DNA from: Caulobacter sp.
GTDB lineage: Bacteria; Pseudomonadota; Alphaproteobacteria; Caulobacterales; Caulobacteraceae
Direction of reading: 5' to 3'
DNA length: 64,000 nt
NCBI RefSeq assembly: GCF_017744445.1
Contig: NZ_JAGIBH010000007.1
Span: 1 to 64,000, forward strand
Shown: one piece after another, positions 1 through 7,348 of the stretch
Layout: each line of letters begins with the position of its first letter
How positions within the stretch are numbered: position 1 is the first letter of the stretch
Translations under genes and position numbers: made by a program
Notes under the pieces: generated by a model
What the model was told of the DNA's origin: nothing
Seen by the model: only the letters and a program-made list of their open reading frames with translations
Databases searched by the model: none

Positions 1-1
1 C

Positions 2-400
2 ACCGGCGCCAAGGTCGACATCAACGACGAGGGCACCGTGAAGGTCTCGGCCTCGGACGGCGCCAAGATCAAGGCCGCGATCGATTGGATCAAGTCGATC
101 ACCGACGAAGCTGAAGTGGGCAAGATCTACGACGGCAAGGTCGTGAAGGTCGTCGACTTCGGCGCCTTCGTGAACTTCTTCGGCGCCAAGGACGGCCTCG
201 TCCACGTCAGCCAGATCAGCAACGAACGCGTCGCCAAGCCGTCGGACGTGCTGAAGGAAGGCCAGATCGTCAAGGTGAAGCTCCTGGGCTTCGACGATCG
301 CGGCAAGACCAAGCTGTCGATGAAGGTCGTCGATCAAGAGACCGGCGAAGACCTGTCCAAGAAGACCGAAATCGCTCCGGAAGACGCCGTCACGACCTGA
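2..400 (+). CDS. pnp: Polynucleotide phosphorylase, C-terminal part (5' end outside window)
   Basis: The frame is open from base 2 and ends in TGA at 398-400; the start lies upstream of the window. The visible 132 residues are the tail of the KH domain ([17 protein letters not shown]) followed by a complete S1 RNA-binding domain with [21 protein letters not shown], then [13 protein letters not shown], a typical PNPase C-terminus. PNPase is the 3'-to-5' phosphorolytic exoribonuclease of the RNA degradosome. The catalytic RNase PH-like domains are not in the window, so the assignment rests on the KH-S1 end, which is characteristic. A strong intrinsic terminator follows about 35 bases after the stop. 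Confidence 0.95.
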   Translation, partial: TGAKVDINDEGTVKVSASDGAKIKAAIDWIKSITDEAEVGKIYDGKVVKVVDFGAFVNFFGAKDGLVHVSQISNERVAKPSDVLKEGQIVKVKLLGFDDRGKTKLSMKVVDQETGEDLSKKTEIAPEDAVTT

Positions 401-435
401 GGTCTGACGCTCTCCTAGCGAGATGACGTAGCGAG

Positions 436-465
436 CGGGCGGTTCCGAAAGGGACCGCCCGTTTT
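436..465 (+). terminator. Intrinsic terminator of pnp
   Basis: An 11-bp GC-rich stem (436-446 with 451-461, one G-T pair) closes a GAAA tetraloop and is followed by TTTT. Position and orientation fit the end of the pnp transcript. Confidence 0.85.
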
Positions 466-527
466 GCGTTTGGGGTTGCTCTTGTTCTCTGTATGTTCCA
501 TCCTGGGTTGCGGAATGGAGGCGAGCC

Positions 528-779
528 ATGGCTGATCAGGTCGTGCAGTGCGGCGCTTGCCGGGTCGACGTCCGCGTGGTGCATGGGGACGGCGGAGATG
601 TCGTGAGGTGCCCCGCCTGCTCCCGCACCGCGCCCAAGGCCGAGGCGATCCAGATGGCCCGCAGCGCCCTGATCGACGTGGTCATGCGCGACCTTCCCGA
701 GGACTTGCGCCAGGTGGTCCGAAACAACGCGGCGCTGGGGTACAGGGCGTCCGACCGCTACGACTGGGTGTTGCGGTAG
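528..779 (+). CDS. Small zinc-ribbon-like protein, unknown function
   Basis: An 83-residue protein with a good GGAGG site about 10 bases before its ATG. Two CxxC pairs (Cys8/Cys11 and Cys28/Cys31) with 16 residues between them are the usual layout of a small zinc ribbon. The C-terminal half is charged and predicted helical, with no signal peptide or membrane segment, so it is probably cytoplasmic. I do not recognise a named family. It sits alone between the pnp terminator and the hydrolase gene on the same strand. Zinc binding is inferred from cysteine spacing only. Confidence 0.75.
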   Translation: MADQVVQCGACRVDVRVVHGDGGDVVRCPACSRTAPKAEAIQMARSALIDVVMRDLPEDLRQVVRNNAALGYRASDRYDWVLR

Positions 780-900
780 ATTATCGAAACGATGAGTTTC
801 GATCATTTCCATATCCGCGCCAATCTGTCGCGGGCACAGTCTCGTCATCAAACGGCGGTAACGGCCTGATGGGGGCCTAGCCAAGCGAGGGATGACGGAC

Positions 901-1737
901 ATGAGCAGCGGTTTCTTCACCACCAACGACGGCGTGAACATCTTCTTCAAGGACTGGGGTCCCAAGGACGCCCAGCCGATCGTCTTCCACCATGGCTGGC
1001 CCCTGTCGTCGGACGACTGGGACGCCCAGATGATGTTCTTCGCCCTGAAGGGCTTCCGCGTCATCGCCCATGACCGCCGCGGCCACGGCCGGTCGGACCA
1101 GACCGATGCCGGCAACGAGATGGACACCTACGCCGCCGACGTGATCGCGCTGGCCAAGCATCTGGACCTCAAAAACGCCGTCCACATCGGCCACTCCACC
1201 GGCGGCGGCGAAGTCGCCCGCTACGTGGCCCGCAGCGAACCGGGCCGGGTCGCCAAGGCGGTGCTGGTTGGCGCGGTGCCGCCGATCATGCTGAAGACCG
1301 ACGCCAATCCGGGCGGCCTGCCCAAGGAAGTGTTCGACGGCTTCCGCGCCGCCCTGCTGGCCAACCGCGCCCAGTTCTTCCACGACGTGGCCGCCGGTCC
1401 GTTCTACGGCTTCAACCGCGAGGGCGCGAAGGTCTCGCCGGCCACGGTCGAGAACTGGTGGCGCCAGGGCATGGCCGGCGGCGCCAAGGCCCACTACGAC
1501 TGCATCACCGCCTTCTCGGAGACCGACTTCACCGAGGATCTGAAGGCCATCGACGTCCCGGTGCTGATCCTGCACGGCGAGGACGACCAGATCGTGCCGA
1601 TCGACGACAGCGCCCGCCTGGCCATCAAGCTGGTCAAGAACGGCAAGCTGATCACCTATCCGGGCTTCCCGCACGGCATGGCGACCACGGAAGCCGAGAC
1701 GATCAACAAGGACCTGCTGGCCTTCATCGAGGGCTAG
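901..1737 (+). CDS. Alpha/beta hydrolase (non-heme chloroperoxidase/esterase type)
   Basis: A 278-residue single-domain alpha/beta hydrolase. Visible landmarks are the oxyanion motif [18 protein letters not shown], the nucleophile elbow GHSTGGGE (Ser99), an acid in GEDDQIVP (Asp228 or Asp229) and the histidine in FPHGM (His258), giving an intact Ser-Asp-His triad. The [13 protein letters not shown] pair is typical of the cofactor-free haloperoxidase/arylesterase family; the real substrate cannot be told from sequence. An in-frame ATG at 892 has GAGG only one base away, whereas 901 has it at 10 bases, so I prefer 901. No signal peptide, so cytoplasmic. Confidence 0.9.
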   Translation: MSSGFFTTNDGVNIFFKDWGPKDAQPIVFHHGWPLSSDDWDAQMMFFALKGFRVIAHDRRGHGRSDQTDAGNEMDTYAADVIALAKHLDLKNAVHIGHSTGGGEVARYVARSEPGRVAKAVLVGAVPPIMLKTDANPGGLPKEVFDGFRAALLANRAQFFHDVAAGPFYGFNREGAKVSPATVENWWRQGMAGGAKAHYDCITAFSETDFTEDLKAIDVPVLILHGEDDQIVPIDDSARLAIKLVKNGKLITYPGFPHGMATTEAETINKDLLAFIEG

Positions 1738-1745
1738 GATTTCAT

Positions 1746-1867
1746 CCCTCTCCCCTTGCGGGAGAGGGTGGCCACCGAAGGTGGTCGGGTGAGGGGTTGC
1801 GCGGCCTGTCCGGCGCGACCCCTCATCCGTCGCTTTCAGCGACACCTTCTCCCGTAAGGGGAGAAGG
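1746..1867. repeat. Intergenic palindromic repeat, copy 1 (family A)
   Basis: A cloverleaf-like element of about 122 bp: an outer hairpin at 1746-1768 (nine-base arms around CTTGC), internal small hairpins, an inner pair GAGGGGT/ACCCCTC, and a closing hairpin at 1845-1867. A second copy in inverted orientation lies at 41199-41322. It separates the convergent hydrolase and RNase T2 genes and may double as a bidirectional terminator. Confidence 0.85.
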
Positions 1868-1870
1868 GGA

Positions 1871-2572
1871 TCAGCCTTTCGGCGTGACCTTCACGACGGC
1901 CGCGTCCGGCGCGCCGTTGCCGCCGCGGCAGGCGGCCCACTTGTACTTGATGTCCATGCAGACCCAGACCTCGGTCAGGCGGCCGTCCTTGACGCGGACG
2001 TTCAGGCCCTCGGGCCGGACGCCGCGATTGCGCGTGAGGAAGGCCTTGCGGATCTCGCCGGCGGTCATGACCTGGTCGGCGCCGGCATCCAGGTCCGGCA
2101 CGTTCAGCTTCTCGCGGATCTTGCGGGCCTTCTTGAAATAGGCCTCGGGGCTAGCCCAGTTGCACGTGCCGTGCGCCTGCCACTCGTGCTGCAGCAGCCA
2201 GGGCGAGGGGGTCATGCAGAGGTTGGCCTTCACCGTCGCCGGGCTCATCGGCGGGCTCGGCTTGCAATAGCGCGGATGGACCTTGTCGGGGCCGTTGGGC
2301 CACAGGCCATGCACCGTGAAGCCGAAGCTGTTGGTCTGGCACTGGATCTTCTTGTCCGACTCCGGGATGCCGGCGCGGCAGGCCTCGGGCGACCAGAAGA
2401 GCGCCAGCAGATAGGCCGCGATCGGCACGTCGGGATGGATTTCGTCGGCCGGCGGGATCTCGGCCGGGGCCGGGGTGACGGCCGGCGGGATCGCGCATGC
2501 CTTCAGGCTGGAGGCCTGGGCGCCGCTCGCCAGGGCGACGAGGGCGAGAGCGGTGGCGAGGGCGGTCTTCAT
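1871..2572 (-). CDS. Ribonuclease T2 family protein, secreted
   Basis: A 233-residue protein with an N-terminal signal peptide (MKTALATALALVALASGAQA, probable cut after Ala20), so periplasmic. Both catalytic signatures of RNase T2 are present: CAS-1 FTVHGLWP (His88) and CAS-2 HEWQAHGTC (His129, Glu130, His134). Several cysteines (for example Cys78, Cys103, Cys119, Cys137) are available for the family's disulfides. The family cleaves single-stranded RNA through a 2',3'-cyclic phosphate; a periplasmic copy probably scavenges RNA. It stands alone, convergent with the hydrolase across the repeat. Confidence 0.93.
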   Translation of the reverse strand: MKTALATALALVALASGAQASSLKACAIPPAVTPAPAEIPPADEIHPDVPIAAYLLALFWSPEACRAGIPESDKKIQCQTNSFGFTVHGLWPNGPDKVHPRYCKPSPPMSPATVKANLCMTPSPWLLQHEWQAHGTCNWASPEAYFKKARKIREKLNVPDLDAGADQVMTAGEIRKAFLTRNRGVRPEGLNVRVKDGRLTEVWVCMDIKYKWAACRGGNGAPDAAVVKVTPKG

Positions 2573-2632
2573 GTCTGACTCCGGACTACCGGCCGGATAG
2601 ACCCCCGCGCCACCGCCTCGTCAAGACAAGGT

Positions 2633-3265
2633 CTAGCGACGCGCCTCGGTGGCCATGCGCACGGCCAGGCCGCCCAACACGGTGGCCATCAGCCAGCGCT
2701 GGATCAGGGCGAAGCTGGGGCGCGTGGCCAGGAAGGTCGCGATCGAGCCGGCCATGAAGCAGATGATCCCGTTGACGCTCAGCGAGACGGCGATCTGGCT
2801 CAGGCCCAGCACCAGCGACTGGGTGAAGACCCCACCGTGCTCGGGCTTGATGAACTGCGGCAGCAGCGACAGGTACAGCATGGCCGCCTTGGGGTTCAGG
2901 ATGTTGGTCACGAACCCCATGGTGATCAGCTTGGCGGGGCTGTCCTTGGGCAGCTCGCGCACCTGGAACGGCGAGGCGCCGCCCGGCTTGATCGCCTGCC
3001 AGGCCAACCAGGCCAGGTACAGCGCGCCGCCGAACCGCAGCACGTCATAGGCGATCGGCGCGGCCATCAAGAGGGCGGTGATGCCCAGCGCCGCGCACAG
3101 CAGATAGACGATGAACCCGGCCGCCGTGCCGATCAGCGACACGATCCCGGCCCAGCGGCCCTGACAGATTGAGCGGCTGACCAGATAGAGCATGTTCGGA
3201 CCCGGGGTGAGGGCCATGCCCAGGCAGACGAGGGTGAAGGCGATCCAAGTCTTGGCGTCGGGCAT
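2633..3265 (-). CDS. LysE family amino-acid exporter
   Basis: A 210-residue integral membrane protein with the family signature near the N-terminus (LGMALTPGPNMLYLVSRS) and about six hydrophobic segments, matching the usual length of LysE/RhtB exporters. They export basic or neutral amino acids or derivatives by proton antiport; the substrate here cannot be assigned. I start at the ATG at 3265 (MPDAKTWIAF), which has a GGAG site; the open frame extends 23 codons further but that part is low-complexity and proline-rich. It is a single gene upstream of RNase T2 on the same strand. Confidence 0.9.
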   Translation of the reverse strand: MPDAKTWIAFTLVCLGMALTPGPNMLYLVSRSICQGRWAGIVSLIGTAAGFIVYLLCAALGITALLMAAPIAYDVLRFGGALYLAWLAWQAIKPGGASPFQVRELPKDSPAKLITMGFVTNILNPKAAMLYLSLLPQFIKPEHGGVFTQSLVLGLSQIAVSLSVNGIICFMAGSIATFLATRPSFALIQRWLMATVLGGLAVRMATEARR

Positions 3266-3332
3266 GGGCGGGCTCCGTGGGGGTGGCGGAGCTTTAGCAT
3301 GTTGAACGCATCGATGGGGACGGGGATTGGAC

Positions 3333-3512
3333 ACCCTCTCTTATGGAGAGAGGGAGGGGCCCGCGCCGTAGGCGTGGGAGGGTGAGAGGATAGGCGAAGC
3401 CCCGTCCAGGTTCGCGCATCTCGCTGGTTTTTCAGGACTATTCGGTGAGCGGCGTAACCTCTCACCCTCCCATGCTGCGCATGGGCCCCTCCCTCTCTCT
3501 ATGAGAGAGGGT
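3333..3512. repeat. Long imperfect inverted repeat (family B)
   Basis: The arms at 3333-3389 and 3458-3512 are reverse complements over about 55 bases with few mismatches, around a 68-base spacer. Each arm contains smaller palindromes, such as CCCTCTC/GAGAGGG. It lies between divergent genes, so it is not simply a shared terminator. No transposase or target-site duplication is evident. Confidence 0.85.
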
Positions 3513-4006
3513 GATGTGAGGAATGAGCGCTCAGCCCAACTTATCCCCGGCTCCAAAACCTGCCGTATTCTCTACCCACCTCGTCGCGAGGAAAGGGCGC
3601 GTGGCCAGCGACCGAACGTGGCGGCGGGGTGTGGTCGAGCGGTGGAGGTCCGAGGGGGATACTCGGACGGTCCGGGGACCTGGTTCGCTGCCAGGCCCGC
3701 CCGCCGTTGGCGTGGTTGGGGGAAAGGGCTCGTCCCTCCCTGATCACCGGGCTTTTCCGGAAACGGAAGCGCCCGGATCCCGGTAAGGCCTGAATAGGGC
3801 CACCTTCCCGGGACGCTGGCGAACAACGATCGCGCGGAGCGTCGGGCTTCGTCGAAACGGTACTTCTCCACCTTGCTCCGGACGCTGTCCGGCGCTCCGC
3901 ATCCCTTTCCACCCGCCCTTCGCAGCCCTCCGGCGCGAGGCGAAAGCCCCGTGCGTGGGCGCCTTCCGCAATAAAGCGTCGCTTTTCGGACACATCCCGC
4001 GCAATT
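3513..4006. other. Unassigned hairpin-rich intergenic region upstream of the siderophore receptor
   Basis: About 490 bases without a convincing gene. On the plus strand there are successive GC-rich hairpins: a short one near 3580, arms around 3650-3675 and 3680-3705, a strong GNRA-capped hairpin at 3747-3776 (CCGGGC/GCCCGG outer arms, TTCCG/CGGAA inner arms) and another at about 3778-3812. Reading frames on both strands are rich in Arg/Pro/Ser/Gly and resemble no known family. It could be a structured RNA, a long 5' leader of the receptor mRNA, or decayed sequence. I found no RNase P, tmRNA, SRP or tRNA signature. Confidence 0.4.
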
Positions 4007-4025
4007 GCGAACTATTATCATTGCG
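4007..4025 (+). promoter_or_regulatory. Probable Fur box
   Basis: A 19-base site whose reverse complement contains the nine-base half-site AATGATAAT exactly and matches 12 of 19 positions of the classical Fur consensus. It lies about 80 bases before the start of a siderophore receptor gene, the expected place for iron repression. Confidence 0.6.
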
Positions 4026-4107
4026 ACAGCTTCGCAACGTCGATAAGAACGCCTCGCAATTTCAGGAGGGGCCTGCTCAACACGCGCCCCCGGGGATAGG
4101 ATCAAAG

Positions 4108-6429
4108 ATGCGTAAGCTGAACTCTTCCGGCGTTGTGAGCCGGCCCCGTCGCGCCCTGGGCGCCGTCGCCGTCGCTGGCCTGGCTGGCCTGGGCCTGGCG
4201 CAGACCGCCTCTGCCGCCGACATCGACGCGCCGGTCGCGACCGCCGCCGCGGCCGCCACGGCCCCGGCCGCCGACAGCACCGAAGTCTCGGGCGTCAAGA
4301 TCGACGCCAAGCGCACCGCCGACCCCTCGTCGAGCAAGTTCACCGCGCCGCTGCTGGACACCCCGCGTTCGATCACGGTGATTTCGTCGCAGATCATCGA
4401 GCAGACCGCCGCCACCTCGCTGCAGGACATCCTGCGCACCTCGCCGGGCATCACCTTCGGCGCCGGGGAGGGTGGTCAGCCTTTGGCCGACCGGCCGTTC
4501 ATCCGCGGCCAGAGCTCGGGCAACAACATCTTCGTCGACGGCGTCCGCGACACCGGCGGCCAGACCCGCGAAGTCTTCAACCTGGAACAGGTCGAGGTCA
4601 TCAAGGGTCCGGACTCGGTCTATAGCGGCCGCGGTTCGGGCGGCGGCAGCATCAACATGTCGTCCAAGAGTCCCAAGACCACCAGCTTCCTGGCCGGTTC
4701 GGCCGCCGCCGGCACCGACAGCTACTATCGCGTCACCGCCGACGGCAACTACGCCTTCGCCAAGAACGCCGCGTTCCGCCTGAACCTGATGGCCACCGGC
4801 GGCGACACGCCCGGCCGCGACACCGTCGACTTCAAGCGCTGGGGCTTTGCCCCGTCGGTCGCCGTCGGCATCGACACCGACACCCAGGCGACCCTGAGCT
4901 ACTATCACCTGGATACCGACCAGGACCCGGACTACGGCATCCCGCTGGCCAGCAAGCGCACCTGGGGCGTGGCCGGCACCGACAGCCGCACCCGTCCGGC
5001 CAGCGGCATCCTGGACGTCGATCGTTCGGCCTATTACGGCCTGGACCGCGACTTCATGAAGACCAAGGCCGACATCGCCACCTTCGCCGTCCGTCACGAG
5101 ATCAACGACAACCTCGCGATCCGCCAGGTCTTCCGCTACGGCAAGACCCTGAACGACTACTTCGTCACCAACCCCGGCGACGGCGGCGCGGCCCAGTTCG
5201 TGGCCGGCGAATGGTGGATGCTGCGCGGGACCAAGTCGCGCTGGAACGAGGCCACCAGCACGGCCTTCACCACCGACATCACCGGCAACTTCATGGCGGG
5301 CTCGTTCAAGAACCGCTTCAACGTCGGCATCGAGCTGTCGCGTGAAGTCAACGACAACACGACCTACACCTTCTTCACCACCAGCGGCTCGGCCTGCCCG
5401 ACCGGCTTCACCGGCGCCACGGTCGGCTGCACGCGTCTGTACGCGCCCAACCCCAGCGACGCCTGGACCGGCGTGATGAACCGCGGTCCGCTGTCGACCT
5501 CGAAGACCCGCAACGGCTCGATCTACGCCTTCGACACGATCGACCTGACCGAGAAGCTGCTGCTGAACGTCGGTGTCCGCTACGACGACTATTCGACCCA
5601 AGGCGTCAACGCCACGGCGACCACGGCCAACGGCGTCGTCACCGGCGTGACCTATACGACCCTGCCCAAGGGTGGCTGGGACTTCGTCAACTATCAGGTC
5701 GGCCTGAACTACAAGCCGACGGCGTCCAGCAGCCTGTACGTCTCGTACGCCACGTCCTCGACCCCGCCGAACATCGCCGGCGGCGACCAGAACACCGCGG
5801 CCACGCCGGCCCAGGTCGTCCTGGATCCGGAAGACACCACCAGCATCGAGGCCGGCGCCAAGGCCAACGTGTTCGGCGAAAAGCTGGCCCTGTCGGCCGC
5901 CGTCTTCCGCACCGAGCGCAAGAACGCCCAGATCGCCCTGAGCGCCACGGAAGTGGCCCAGGCCGGTGAAGTCCGCGTCCAGGGCGTCGAGATCGGCGTC
6001 TCGGGCTACGTGACCCGCGCCTGGCAGGTCTTCGGCGGCTACACCTACATGGACAGCGAGCTGGTGAAGGGTCCCTACACCAGCGTCAATATCGGCGACC
6101 CGCTGGCCAATACGCCCAAGAACACCTTCAGCCTGTTCACGACCTATCGCGTGATCCCGGCCCTGTCGGTGGGCGGCGGCGTCTACTACGTGTCCAAGAG
6201 CTTCGGCGGCAACCAGGGCGGCGCCGGCGGCGGGACCAACAAGGTCTTCGCGCCCTCGTACACTCGCCTGGACGCCTTCGCCTCGTACAAGATCAACGAC
6301 AAGATGAACCTGCAGCTGAACGTCCAGAACCTGACGGACAAGCAGTACATCCTGCGCACCAACGGCGTGCACCACGCCGACCCGGCGCCGGGCCGTCAGG
6401 CGATGCTGAGCCTTGCCGTGAAGTACTAG
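4108..6429 (+). CDS. fiu: TonB-dependent catecholate siderophore receptor, Fiu/PiuA-like
   Basis: A 773-residue outer-membrane receptor. After a signal peptide ending in ASA (about residue 35) comes the plug domain ([75 protein letters not shown]), then a 22-strand barrel ending in [22 protein letters not shown] and a C-terminal aromatic-rich strand. Such receptors import ferric siderophores using TonB-ExbBD energy. The Fiu/PiuA assignment is supported by the next gene, a PKHD hydroxylase, as in the fiu-ybiX and piuA-piuC pairs. The ATG at 4108 directly precedes the signal peptide. A Fur-like site lies upstream. Confidence 0.9.
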   Translation: MRKLNSSGVVSRPRRALGAVAVAGLAGLGLAQTASAADIDAPVATAAAAATAPAADSTEVSGVKIDAKRTADPSSSKFTAPLLDTPRSITVISSQIIEQTAATSLQDILRTSPGITFGAGEGGQPLADRPFIRGQSSGNNIFVDGVRDTGGQTREVFNLEQVEVIKGPDSVYSGRGSGGGSINMSSKSPKTTSFLAGSAAAGTDSYYRVTADGNYAFAKNAAFRLNLMATGGDTPGRDTVDFKRWGFAPSVAVGIDTDTQATLSYYHLDTDQDPDYGIPLASKRTWGVAGTDSRTRPASGILDVDRSAYYGLDRDFMKTKADIATFAVRHEINDNLAIRQVFRYGKTLNDYFVTNPGDGGAAQFVAGEWWMLRGTKSRWNEATSTAFTTDITGNFMAGSFKNRFNVGIELSREVNDNTTYTFFTTSGSACPTGFTGATVGCTRLYAPNPSDAWTGVMNRGPLSTSKTRNGSIYAFDTIDLTEKLLLNVGVRYDDYSTQGVNATATTANGVVTGVTYTTLPKGGWDFVNYQVGLNYKPTASSSLYVSYATSSTPPNIAGGDQNTAATPAQVVLDPEDTTSIEAGAKANVFGEKLALSAAVFRTERKNAQIALSATEVAQAGEVRVQGVEIGVSGYVTRAWQVFGGYTYMDSELVKGPYTSVNIGDPLANTPKNTFSLFTTYRVIPALSVGGGVYYVSKSFGGNQGGAGGGTNKVFAPSYTRLDAFASYKINDKMNLQLNVQNLTDKQYILRTNGVHHADPAPGRQAMLSLAVKY

Positions 6430-6456
6430 CCCTCCCCCTACTGGAGCTTCACGACC

Positions 6457-6498
6457 GCGCCCCGCTCGATCGGACATCGAGCGGGGCGCTCTATTTTT
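6457..6498 (+). terminator. Intrinsic terminator after the receptor gene
   Basis: A perfect 14-bp stem (6457-6470 with 6476-6489), a five-base loop, then CTCTATTTTT. The hydroxylase gene begins 75 bases further on, so this may only partly reduce read-through. Confidence 0.9.
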
Positions 6499-6571
6499 CC
6501 GGTCTGATCCGGGTCAAAGAAGGCAGACCTTGCCCGGGCTAAGTCCGGGCCAAGGAAAAGGAGCCGCCCGC

Positions 6572-7255
6572 ATGATGCTGCAGATCCCGCAGGTGCTGAC
6601 CAAGGCCCAGGTGGCCGAGCACCGGGCGATCCTGGACGCGGGTCCCTGGGTCGACGGCAACCTGACCTCGGGCCACCAGGCCGCGCGGGCCAAGACCAAC
6701 GAGCAGCTGCCGCAGGACAGCGAGGCGGCCCGCACCGTCGGCGCGGCGATCCTGCAGGCGCTGGAGGCCAATCCGCTGTTCGTCTCGGCCGCCCTGCCGC
6801 AGGTCATCCTGCCGCCGATGTTCAACCGCTATGGCGAGGGCATGGGCTTCAAGGACCATGTCGACAACGCCATCCGCCGCGATCCGTTGACCGGCCAGCG
6901 CCTGCGCACCGACCTGTCGGCGACGCTCTTCCTGGCCGAGCCCGAGGACTATGACGGCGGCGAGCTGGTCGTGAACGACCTCTATGGCGACCACGTCGTC
7001 AAGCTGGAGGCCGGCGACATGATCCTCTATCCCAGCTCCAGCCTGCACCACGTGACCCCGGTGACCCGGGGGCGGCGCACGGCCAGCTTCTTCTGGATCC
7101 AGAGCCTGATCCGCGACGACGCCAAGCGCACGATCCTCCTGGAGATGGACGTGGCCATCCAACGCCTGGCCCGCCAGGTCGAGGCCGACGACCAGGGGAT
7201 CCTGTCGCTGACCGGCGTCTATCACAATCTGCTCAGGCAATGGGCGGAGGTCTGA
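6572..7255 (+). CDS. piuC: PKHD-type Fe(II)/2-oxoglutarate hydroxylase, PiuC/YbiX-like
   Basis: A 227-residue protein of the usual family length. The 2-His-1-Asp iron site is visible as HVD (His96, Asp98) and a distal histidine in [14 protein letters not shown] (His159 or His160), with the 2-oxoglutarate-binding arginine close behind. AAAGGAG lies 8 bases before the ATG at 6572; the next codon is also ATG. In E. coli and Pseudomonas this family is encoded next to the Fiu/PiuA receptor and is iron-regulated; its substrate is not firmly known. The same pairing here supports a joint role in siderophore use. Confidence 0.93.
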   Translation: MMLQIPQVLTKAQVAEHRAILDAGPWVDGNLTSGHQAARAKTNEQLPQDSEAARTVGAAILQALEANPLFVSAALPQVILPPMFNRYGEGMGFKDHVDNAIRRDPLTGQRLRTDLSATLFLAEPEDYDGGELVVNDLYGDHVVKLEAGDMILYPSSSLHHVTPVTRGRRTASFFWIQSLIRDDAKRTILLEMDVAIQRLARQVEADDQGILSLTGVYHNLLRQWAEV

Positions 7256-7348
7256 CGCCAAAGTACCCGTTCACGGAACATCGCTCTGCGTTTGGAACCA
7301 TAAGTTTACGGTTGCGCTCCACGATCCGCCCAACCTCGCGGAGACCGG

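Noticed and set aside
3620..3715. tRNA-like fold (acceptor-like GCGGCGGG/CCCGCCGT, anticodon-like and T-arm-like hairpins)
   Set aside because: The would-be anticodon loop lacks U33, arm spacing is wrong and the T loop is not TTCRA; no tRNA identity fits.
3570..3960. RNase P RNA or tmRNA
   Set aside because: GAGGAAAG occurs, but the rest of the universal RNase P core (ACAGAA region) and any tmRNA tag sequence are missing.
3541..4105. Minus-strand proteins of 100-180 residues
   Set aside because: Arg/Pro/Ser-rich translations with no family resemblance; they fit antisense reading of GC-rich structured DNA.
4102..6477. Very long minus-strand open frame opposite the TonB receptor
   Set aside because: Shadow of a high-GC gene; the plus strand encodes a full receptor with signal peptide and plug.
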